Assembly (NCBI GenBank): GCA_017429465.1
Contig: JAFROU010000023.1
Coordinates: 1-15,457, forward strand
Reading direction: 5' to 3'
DNA: 15,457 nucleotides
DNA from: Candidatus Saccharimonadota bacterium
GTDB lineage: Bacteria > Patescibacteria > Saccharimonadia > Saccharimonadales > Nanosyncoccaceae
Shown: positions 6,385 through 11,460 of the stretch, one piece after another
Position numbering within the stretch: position 1 is the stretch's first letter
How the letters are laid out: every line of letters starts with the position of its first letter
The notes under the pieces: model-generated
The model's database searches: none
What the model saw: the letters and a program-made list of their open reading frames with translations, nothing else
What the model was told of the DNA's origin: nothing
Program-made: the position numbers and the translations under genes

Positions 6385-9105
6385 TTAGCGCAATTTCAGA
6401 ATGATTTCATCCGGCTCTTTTTCAGGGGTAGATTCCGGTTCTTCGGCTTTTTCTTCCACTTTTTCCGGTTTTGGCTCCGGTTCTGGCTTTATTTTTGGCT
6501 TTTCTGGGCTCTTAGGAGGCTCTGTGGGCGCTTTTCTGGCTTCAGCCTCAATGCTAGCCTTCTTTTGTTTCCAAGTGTCTAGAAAGCTGTTCTGCGGCCT
6601 TGTAGTAGGTGCTTCTAGTGCCGGTTCAGGCTTCGGCTCAGGTTTCTTTACTGAAGCGAGCCTTTTGTCGATTTCTGCATCCACTTGCGCTCTTGGGCGA
6701 CCATATTTAGCCGCTGAATACGCCTTCAATGAAGTTAAAGCTGCTTCATTTTTCTTCCCCATCGGTGGTAGTAATGACATCGTAAATGGCGAAGAAGGTA
6801 CGCCAAACATCATTACGGTTGAAATCGCGTGATAATTCGGCAATTTATGTAAATCTTCTGCATTAAATACCGGCGCAAACACCTTTTCAAGCAATTCAGC
6901 GTCAGTCACACCCAAACGGCCAGCGATAAACGTACCTACGTTACCAAGAATACCTTCCCTAATTTTGTCAGAAAGTTGCGTAATGAACTGGTTAGCCACA
7001 ATCAAATTGAGACGGAACTTCCTCGCCTCAGACAAAATCGACTCAAAGCTCTCGGTTGAAAAGTTCTGGAACTCATCCACAAATAGACAAAAATCATTAC
7101 GTTCCTCTTCCGGTGTATCCACGCGACTCATTGCCGCCGTCTGAAACTTCATCACAAAAATCATACCAAGTAGTTTTGAATTTAACTCGCCCATCTTACC
7201 TTTTGATAGATTCACCAGTAAAATCTTCTTATTGTCCATAATGTCACGCAACTGAAATCCAGATTTTGTCTGACCCAAAATATTGCGCATCATCGTATTT
7301 GATAAGAACGGACCCCATTTCGAGACAAACCACGTCGTCACTTCACCAGCATCACTACTCTTTTGCGAAGCTGGAAACTCCTTCGTCCAGTAATCATATA
7401 CTGTCTTATCAGTAACATATTTTAGCTTCTCACGTACGAAATCTGGATCGATAAATACTCTCGGAATATCAATAAAGGTCGCGCCATTTGGGTCGGACAT
7501 CAGAAGTAAGGCTGCATTACGGAACATATGCTCACCACGCGGACCAAAAATACCGGTATGACCTGGGTCATACAGCGAATAAAGCATATTAATGCCTTCC
7601 TGAATGATAAAGTCCTTCTGGTCTGGCGAGTCAAACTCAAACATATTCATGCCGATTGGATTATCCATATCACCCGGATCAAAGTAAATTACATCGTCAA
7701 TCCTCTCTTCCGGCACCTTGCTCAAAATATCTTCCACCACATCACCGTGCGGATCAATAAAGGCAAAGCCACGCCCATCCATCATATCTTGATAAGCTAA
7801 ATTGCCAAGCAAAACAGATTTACCCATACCAGTAGCACCAATTACGTAAGTGTGGCGTCTACGGTCTTTTTCGGACAGCCTGATTTCCTTCTGCTGCCCC
7901 CTAAATTCATTCACGCCCAGCAATAATCCTTCAGTCGCCAACTTCGACGGACCATCAATTTGCTTCATAGTCTGACGCTCAACTTGTGAGGTTGGTATCG
8001 CATTCTGAGCCGGCAAATGAAAAATGGATGCGAGCTCCATGCTATTCAAAATACAATTCCTAGATTTTCGTGGGAACGTGTAAAAAATGTAGTCAGCCGC
8101 CAATTTCTTTGTACTCTTTAAATTGCCATAGCGAAAACCATTGTTGGCTGGCGAGTCAAATTGCGAAAAGGCCGACACTACCCCACCCGCCATTGCTTCC
8201 GAACGCGTTTGGCTAGTAGAGCTGGCGATAATTCTAATCAAAGTCTCAAATCCAGGATATTTAGTCTTATTCTCAATCGTCGCTATCTCATCATTCTGGA
8301 GAGCAGTAAGCGGCTTAATCTCTTCGTGTTCATTATTTTCGTGCACTTTTGGTGGCTCCCAAAGCGCCCTAGACATATCAGCTACAAAACTGGTTGCATG
8401 ATCTAACGCATTCGAACCACCCGTCGTAGTCTTCTGACCATCCTTGATCTTCTGAACTGCCTCTTTAGACTTAGTTACCCAACTATCGCCAGCCGGACGC
8501 ACCAAAATCTGAATCGCCAACCCTTCATCACCTTTTGTTGTCGACATTGCATCAAGAATTGCACGCGATGGATCACGCTTGGTCTCTTCATAAGTGTTAA
8601 TTGGATAAACATAGTCCTTCTTCAAAGACAATTCCCCACCCGATACGCCACCGGATTTACCAATACTCGAAAAAATATTTTCTTCGTCTGCTATCTCAAT
8701 CAAGGCGGTCGGATAAGCCGAATGCACTGCCTGCTTCACCGTTTCTACCAAATTAAGTGGCGAAATCACGTAATACTTTACCGCTCCATCCTTTGCTACA
8801 ATCTCAAACGCCAGATGGCGCTGGCCAAAAACACTAGCCTTATGGCTCTTCTCATAAGTTGAAGACAGAATGGAATACATCACTTGTGCCTGGCTTAATG
8901 CTTCATTTGCCACATCGCGTTCATCACGCGAGCCGATCTCCACATCATCAGTCGCTGGCGGTAGATGAATCAGCATTGGCACCATTCTAAGAGTACGATT
9001 ATATCTTTCAGTCTTACGTTTTTTTGTTAAATAAAGTGTCCACAAAAAGGCTATCAAAAGGATGATTAAGACTAGAAACATCACCGTTGAAGCCCACCAC
9101 GGCAT
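6385..9105 (-). CDS. membrane-anchored TraG/VirD4/HerA-like ATPase (type IV secretion or pilus type)
   Basis: A 906-aa P-loop ATPase of the superfamily that contains VirB4, VirD4/TraG coupling proteins and HerA. An N-terminal TM helix (about 7-26) is followed by a basic stretch (KKRKTERYNR), a long N-terminal region to about 410, and the ATPase core: Walker A GATGMGKS (423-430), FIDPHGDVVEDIL (449-461), the coupling-protein-like region 500-625 (GPRGEHMFRN, WFVSKWGPFLSN), Walker B LFVDEFQNF (674-682) and the VANQF motif (703-707). Residues 820-900 are a Pro/Glu/Lys-rich disordered tail. A cytoplasmic-face motor that moves DNA or protein through a type IV-like apparatus is the likely role; the substrate is unknown. 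It is last in a tight three-gene cluster (gaps of 4 and 3 nt) after a four-TM protein and a small soluble protein, probably its partners. An AGGA about 10 nt upstream supports the ATG. Confidence 0.85.
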   Translation of the reverse strand: MPWWASTVMFLVLIILLIAFLWTLYLTKKRKTERYNRTLRMVPMLIHLPPATDDVEIGSRDERDVANEALSQAQVMYSILSSTYEKSHKASVFGQRHLAFEIVAKDGAVKYYVISPLNLVETVKQAVHSAYPTALIEIADEENIFSSIGKSGGVSGGELSLKKDYVYPINTYEETKRDPSRAILDAMSTTKGDEGLAIQILVRPAGDSWVTKSKEAVQKIKDGQKTTTGGSNALDHATSFVADMSRALWEPPKVHENNEHEEIKPLTALQNDEIATIENKTKYPGFETLIRIIASSTSQTRSEAMAGGVVSAFSQFDSPANNGFRYGNLKSTKKLAADYIFYTFPRKSRNCILNSMELASIFHLPAQNAIPTSQVERQTMKQIDGPSKLATEGLLLGVNEFRGQQKEIRLSEKDRRRHTYVIGATGMGKSVLLGNLAYQDMMDGRGFAFIDPHGDVVEDILSKVPEERIDDVIYFDPGDMDNPIGMNMFEFDSPDQKDFIIQEGINMLYSLYDPGHTGIFGPRGEHMFRNAALLLMSDPNGATFIDIPRVFIDPDFVREKLKYVTDKTVYDYWTKEFPASQKSSDAGEVTTWFVSKWGPFLSNTMMRNILGQTKSGFQLRDIMDNKKILLVNLSKGKMGELNSKLLGMIFVMKFQTAAMSRVDTPEEERNDFCLFVDEFQNFSTESFESILSEARKFRLNLIVANQFITQLSDKIREGILGNVGTFIAGRLGVTDAELLEKVFAPVFNAEDLHKLPNYHAISTVMMFGVPSSPFTMSLLPPMGKKNEAALTSLKAYSAAKYGRPRAQVDAEIDKRLASVKKPEPKPEPALEAPTTRPQNSFLDTWKQKKASIEAEARKAPTEPPKSPEKPKIKPEPEPKPEKVEEKAEEPESTPEKEPDEIILKLR

Positions 9106-9108
9106 CGC

Positions 9109-9486
9109 TTATTTATCCTTTCCAATTAGCATGCCATTCATACCTAACCACTCTTTTCTCATCTTACGGTATTCGTCCTGCACCATCGCCGGATCATCAC
9201 AATGTTTCTCTAATGCATCAATCGCAGCAATCGTATCTTTGGTTGGTTCACCCCTAAGATTCATCTTTACGTTTACTTCCGGCTTTGGCTGGGCCGCAAG
9301 TGATATTTCGCCTAGACTTGCCCCTGGTGGCATCGAAAGATCTACTCGTGAAAGCATTCCACCCTCCTGAGGTTGTTCAACATTTTCAGTCACATTCGGA
9401 TCTGGAGCTTTCTCAAATGAGCTAGCATCAAAAGGCTCTACCTCAGCCCGCTCTCTACCTCCAGCAATAATATTCTTATTGTCCAT
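9109..9486 (-). CDS. unknown 125-aa soluble protein, ATPase-cluster partner
   Basis: Not recognised. The 125-aa product has no TM segment or signal peptide. Residues 1-75 are Glu/Pro/Ala/Gly-rich and probably unstructured; residues 84-118 are predicted helical and charged (TIAAIDALEKHCDD, DEYRKMRKEWL). It starts 4 nt after the four-TM gene and ends 3 nt before the ATPase gene, so it is almost certainly co-transcribed and may be an adaptor or regulator of that ATPase (inference from position). No Shine-Dalgarno precedes the ATG: the upstream bases are AAAATAAGCAT, so translation may depend on coupling to the gene before it. The TAAGCAT-ATG junction argues for this start. Confidence 0.72.
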   Translation of the reverse strand: MDNKNIIAGGRERAEVEPFDASSFEKAPDPNVTENVEQPQEGGMLSRVDLSMPPGASLGEISLAAQPKPEVNVKMNLRGEPTKDTIAAIDALEKHCDDPAMVQDEYRKMRKEWLGMNGMLIGKDK

Positions 9487-9490
9487 ATGC

Positions 9491-9853
9491 TTATTTTACC
9501 ACAGAAAACCTTTTATTTATTAGAAAACATGCCAGAGAAACGAAAAAAACAACAAGACCAAGCGTCAACAGACTCATCGAACCAAACGCCTGCATTAAAA
9601 GAATCATGATTGGCCCAAATGCAATCACAATAGCGTATAAATAATCGCTGCGCATCCACTTTTTTCGCCTCCCCATCATGTGGTAAAAGAGGTGCATCAC
9701 CCCCACCGCTAGACCAAACATCAGTATATAAAATGTTGTAAAAAAAACTAAAACTCCGAGCGGTCCAATTGACGCCGGAGTCGTAAAGTTTAACATGACA
9801 AGAATTATCACAATCGCTGCAAGACTTGATATAAGGATAATGCGGTTAACCAT
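9491..9853 (-). CDS. unknown small four-TM membrane protein
   Basis: A 120-aa, very hydrophobic protein with four predicted TM helices (about 4-22, 33-56, 70-88, 91-112). A basic loop (GRRKKWMRSD, 61-70) between helices 2 and 3 suggests that this loop and both termini face the cytoplasm. No catalytic motif or known family was seen. It is the first gene of the cluster leading into the type IV-like ATPase and could be its membrane partner, in the way small VirB3-like proteins accompany VirB4; this is an analogy and no sequence similarity was shown. The ATG lies exactly 6 nt after a TGATATAAT extended -10, implying a leaderless mRNA. A structured RNA candidate lies upstream on the same strand, so the gene may also be read from the promoter near 10215-10255 with a long leader. 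Confidence 0.78.
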   Translation of the reverse strand: MVNRIILISSLAAIVIILVMLNFTTPASIGPLGVLVFFTTFYILMFGLAVGVMHLFYHMMGRRKKWMRSDYLYAIVIAFGPIMILLMQAFGSMSLLTLGLVVFFVSLACFLINKRFSVVK

Positions 9854-9859
9854 AACCTC

Positions 9860-9868
9860 ATTATATCA
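9860..9868 (-). promoter_or_regulatory. extended -10 promoter for a leaderless ATPase-cluster mRNA
   Basis: Minus strand TGATATAAT (9868-9860), then 6 nt (GAGGTT), then the ATG at 9853-9851; +1 falls on the start codon. The GAGG lies too close to the ATG to act as a normal Shine-Dalgarno. The same 11-mer, CATGATATAAT, with the same gap precedes the PAP2 gene. Confidence 0.65.
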
Positions 9869-9879
9869 TGTTACTGGTA

Positions 9880-10208
9880 AAATCCCCCAAGAAAGTTTTA
9901 ACTTGGACCAAAGAGTGGCGAGTTATCCGGCACGATACAATTACTTTAGGCCGCAACTGTACCACTCTGAGGTCTTGACCGCTCTGCGTTTAGCAGAGCA
10001 TATGTCCTTGCTAGTTCCCCATTCGTTCTGTTATTTAGAAGGTGCTAACGATTGTAGGATCTAACGCGCTCAACGCTCTTTTGGCGGAGCTTTAGGTAAT
10101 TCCTATTTGTAATTTATGGCTAGAAATTACCTTTTCGCCCGCCAAATCGTACTTTTATTTTGCTTTCATTTTTAAGTTTCCTGTTTCGTTTTTATGTTTG
10201 ATAACGAT
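9880..10208 (-). ncRNA. unidentified structured RNA candidate (about 330 nt)
   Basis: No protein gene fits here, but the stretch is rich in long complementary arms. Seen: an 8-bp stem TTTGGCGG (10080-10087) / CCGCCAAA (10139-10146) enclosing a second 8-bp stem AGGTAATT (10094-10101) / AATTACCT (10125-10132); a 7-bp hairpin GCTCTGC (9981-9987) / GCAGAGC (9993-9999) with a 5-nt loop; a compound arm GACC (9906-9909) / GGTC (9971-9974) stacked over AGAGTGG (9912-9918) / CCACTCT (9962-9968) and CGGC (9928-9931) / GCCG (9950-9953); and CCAAG/CTTGG (9887-9906) followed by ATTTTA, a weak terminator candidate. Tandem promoters at 10215-10255 point to minus-strand transcription. It is either a free RNA or a long leader of the four-TM/ATPase cluster. 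It is more GC-rich than the AT-rich DNA beside it. Signatures of SRP RNA, RNase P, tmRNA and 5S are absent. Ends are approximate. Confidence 0.55.
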
Positions 10209-10214
10209 ATCTTT

Positions 10215-10255
10215 ATACTAGCACAAATTATAAAAATAAGCAATACCTTTTTGAA
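10215..10255 (-). promoter_or_regulatory. tandem promoters upstream of the structured RNA
   Basis: Two overlapping minus-strand promoters: TTCAAA (10255-10250), 17 bp, TATAAT (10232-10227); and TTGCTT (10243-10238), 17 bp, TAGTAT (10220-10215), the latter with an extended TGTGC before the -10. TGTGCTAGTAT closely resembles the rnpB promoter core TGTGCTAGAAT in this window. Starts are predicted near 10220 and 10208. Confidence 0.6.
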
Positions 10256-10275
10256 CACAATTTTTATATATTTTT

Positions 10276-10381
10276 TACAACAAATAGTAGTATTTTATCT
10301 GTAAATACACAAAAAAATGTATGTTGTAATAAATACAACATTAATGTAAAAATAGCCTATTTTGTTGTAAATTTCACAACG
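10276..10381. repeat. cluster of TGTTGTA / TACAACA half-sites
   Basis: TACAACA at 10276-10282, TGTTGTA at 10322-10328, TACAACA at 10334-10340, TGTTGTA at 10363-10369 and a degenerate CACAACG at 10375-10381. The second and third form a perfect 8-bp inverted repeat, ATGTTGTA-N5-TACAACAT, and the fourth and fifth form a weaker one. The layout resembles a multi-site operator for a dimeric regulator; no regulator gene is seen nearby. The minus-strand promoters at 10215-10255 lie next to it. Confidence 0.5.
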
Positions 10382-10584
10382 AATAAATGGTTTAATTCCC
10401 CATTTTTACAGCATTTGCAATACTTAAGACCAAAACCGCCATTCCCACACATATTACAATCCACACATCCAAATCGTTTACGTTCACGTACTATAATTCT
10501 GAACAAACTATTGTGTGTTTGCAACCAACATTGCATTACGATCAGCAACTTATTATTAAAAACATTAGCCAAAATTTGGCACAC
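10357..10584 (-). CDS. doubtful small Cys-rich protein (possible zinc-binding)
   Basis: A 75-codon frame opening with GTG (10584); an internal ATG at codon 17 (10536) is an alternative. The only reason to list it is the pattern CVDCNMC (about residues 40-46) followed by YCKCC (about 55-59), a CxxCxxC-x9-CxCC arrangement typical of small zinc-binding folds. Against it: no Shine-Dalgarno at either start, no clear promoter, AT-rich flanks, and a tail that overlaps the TGTTGTA repeats. It could be real, a decayed gene remnant, or chance. The overlapping plus-strand frame has no supporting feature. Confidence 0.22.
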   Translation of the reverse strand: MCQILANVFNNKLLIVMQCWLQTHNSLFRIIVRERKRFGCVDCNMCGNGGFGLKYCKCCKNGELNHLFVVKFTTK

Positions 10585-10612
10585 ATTTTACATAACATTT
10601 TGCCCACATTTT
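10583..10612. repeat. three ACATTTT repeats at near helical spacing
   Basis: ACATTTT occurs at 10583-10589, 10595-10601 and 10606-10612, spaced 12 and 11 bp, and the first and third extend to CACATTTTACA. Spacing close to one helical turn is compatible with a protein-binding site, but in DNA this AT-rich chance is a serious alternative. Confidence 0.3.
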
Positions 10613-10795
10613 ACACGCCATAAGTACCAATCGCGTTCAAAACGAAAAAATAAAACGACATTTTATATATATTTTCTAAATCATTATGGTGATACTTTGT
10701 ATTAATTCCACGGCGCTAAAATAGCTTTATTGAAAATCTATCTGTTCAAATATTTTCCTGTGGAAAACTCGGCAAAAATTATAAAAAAATTGTCC

Positions 10796-10822
10796 AAAAA
10801 AGCTATTGACATAAGCTTTTTT
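10796..10822. repeat. 9-bp inverted repeat centred on a -35 box
   Basis: AAAAAAGCT (10796-10804) and AGCTTTTTT (10814-10822) form a perfect 9-bp inverted repeat. The 9-nt centre contains the TTGACA of the following promoter. It could be an operator, or an A/U-flanked terminator hairpin for transcription entering from either side. Confidence 0.55.
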
Positions 10823-10834
10823 TACTAGTATTAT
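10806..10834 (+). promoter_or_regulatory. strong promoter of the small RNA candidate
   Basis: Plus strand -35 TTGACA (10806-10811), a 17-bp spacer, -10 TATTAT (10829-10834); start near 10841. This is one of the two consensus TTGACA boxes seen in the window, the other driving 16S rRNA. No open reading frame with a ribosome-binding site follows. Confidence 0.75.
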
Positions 10835-10840
10835 AGAGGT

Positions 10841-10950
10841 AGCTTTTGAATAAAATTATTATTCAGAAGCCAAAAATAAAAATCATAGCCAAAATAACTC
10901 CACACTCTACACGAAAGACCGGTTTTCCTCGCAGTTACCGGTCTTTCACT
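10841..10950 (+). ncRNA. small two-hairpin RNA candidate (about 110 nt)
   Basis: From the predicted start the RNA begins directly with a 12-bp hairpin: GCTTTTGAATAA (10842-10853), 5-nt loop, TTATTCAGAAGC (10859-10870), with one G-U pair. An A-rich single-stranded linker of about 40 nt follows, then an 11-bp hairpin formed by GAAAGACCGGT and ACCGGTCTTTC (about 10913-10947). There is no ATG in the transcript, so a leader peptide is unlikely. The second hairpin lacks a good U-run; the actual stop may be the terminator stem at 10980-10996, which has T5 on this strand. It does not match 5S, 6S or SRP RNA signatures that I can recall. Function unknown. Confidence 0.5.
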
Positions 10951-10973
10951 TTATCTAGACTATTTATGAGCAC

Positions 10974-10996
10974 AAAAAACGCCCCAAATTTGGGCG
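10974..10996 (-). terminator. intrinsic terminator of tmRNA
   Basis: On the minus strand CGCCC (10996-10992), 7-nt loop, GGGCG (10984-10980), then T6 (10979-10974), starting 20 nt past the CCA end of tmRNA. A T5 run on the other side lets it work, less well, for plus-strand transcripts. Confidence 0.8.
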
Positions 10997-11015
10997 GATT
11001 TTTATAAATAAAAAA

Positions 11016-11370
11016 TGGTGGAGCTGCCGGATACTGCCTCCGGGTCCGAATTACCACGTGGATATCATTCTACACGCATAGTTTCCTGTTTCATCTCGAC
11101 ATTTATTTGCAGCTGCAAGAAACCAAACTGCAAACCGTCATGACTGAATTTTCGAGCCATTAATCGTCAATTTAACGACCTTATAACCGTCATATGATAA
11201 TCTAGTGCCTACGGATCCTCAGCGCCAGACCAGCCTAGAAAAAAATAATTAGGCGTATGCTGGCATGTATGCAACATGCTTAGCAGAAGTGTTTTCACTT
11301 ATTTAATACTTACGGTATCAATCGTCGTGCCTGATATCTGTTAATAATTCGTCTAAGCTTTGTCAGCCCC
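11016..11370 (-). ncRNA. ssrA: transfer-messenger RNA (tmRNA)
   Basis: Rescues stalled ribosomes together with SmpB by acting first as tRNA, then as mRNA. One-piece form of about 355 nt. The 5' end GGGGCTG (11370-11364) pairs with 3' CAGCTCC to form the 7-bp acceptor stem, followed by ACCA; the CCA is encoded (ends at 11016). The conserved GACG in the D-arm region and TTCGGAC before the T-arm are present. The tag frame lies at 11296-11249. The T-stem CCGGA/TCCGG is intact, but its 7-nt loop reads GGCAGTA and not the usual TTCRANN, and the closing pair is A-U, not G-C. A TATAAT promoter lies upstream and a terminator downstream. Divergent from comM. Confidence 0.93.
11249..11296 (-). other. 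tmRNA proteolysis-tag reading frame
   Basis: The frame that ends in GCA-TAC-GCC-TAA on the minus strand encodes ENTSAKHVAYMPAYA if translation resumes at GAA (11296-11294), which follows ATAAGT, comparable with TTAGTC before the E. coli resume codon. The hydrophobic AYA end suits recognition by ClpXP-type proteases. A 6-bp hairpin (GCATGT/ACATGC, 11263-11279) lies within it. The stop and frame look firm; the resume codon is a prediction. Confidence 0.68.
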
Positions 11371-11380
11371 AACTCTTATC

Positions 11381-11409
11381 ATTATACCACACCCCTGTAA
11401 TAAAGTAAA
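11381..11409 (-). promoter_or_regulatory. tmRNA promoter
   Basis: Minus strand -35 TTTACT (11409-11404), 17-bp spacer, -10 TATAAT (11386-11381) with a TGG extension. The start near 11374 lies 4 nt before the mature 5' end, so a very short 5' extension would be trimmed by RNase P. Confidence 0.75.
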
Positions 11410-11423
11410 GATTCCTCTTGTGG

Positions 11424-11453
11424 TTGTACTATTAAATAGACTCGCTCTACACT
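11424..11453 (+). promoter_or_regulatory. possible comM promoter (leaderless)
   Basis: TTGTAC (11424-11429), 18 bp, TACACT (11448-11453), giving a start at 11460-11461, on or next to the comM ATG. A perfect TATAAT at 11453-11458 lies only 2 nt from the ATG and would start transcription inside the gene, so it is less likely to be the one used. No Shine-Dalgarno precedes comM. Confidence 0.4.
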
Positions 11454-11460
11454 ATAATCC

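Larger units (their letters stand above)
10256..10795 (+). other. AT-rich intergenic region without a confident gene
   Basis: About 540 bp of AT-rich DNA between the structured RNA and the small-RNA promoter. It holds a TGTTGTA repeat cluster (10276-10381), a Cys-rich mini-ORF of doubtful status (10357-10584), a three-fold ACATTTT repeat (10583-10612), the palindromes GCCAAAATTTGGC (10568-10580) and TTTTCC-tgt-GGAAAA (10753-10767), and nothing else that could be supported. Reading frames here lack ribosome-binding sites and use unusual codons, so most are probably chance. Confidence 0.6.

Noticed and set aside
9795..10064. Plus-strand reading frame of 89 codons
   Set aside because: It overlaps the four-TM gene and the structured RNA, has no ribosome-binding site and no recognisable protein features.
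9887..10146. SRP RNA, 6S RNA or 5S rRNA at the structured locus
   Set aside because: The SRP GGAAGGAAGCAG-type tetraloop region, the single long 6S hairpin with a central bubble, and 5S conserved segments could not be found on either strand.
10415..10705. Plus-strand reading frame of 96 codons
   Set aside because: Composition follows the AT-rich DNA, there is no ribosome-binding site, and it lies opposite the Cys-rich frame.
11453..11458. TATAAT just before comM as its main -10
   Set aside because: It ends 2 nt before the ATG, so transcription would begin inside the gene after the conserved start; the TACACT at 11448-11453 fits better, though weakly.
9854..11460. Replication origin in the AT-rich divergent region
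   Set aside because: Genes diverge here and gyrB-gyrA is near, but only one imperfect DnaA-box-like TGTGGAAAA (10759-10767) is seen, no dnaA or dnaN is present, and C excess on the plus strand continues on both sides.
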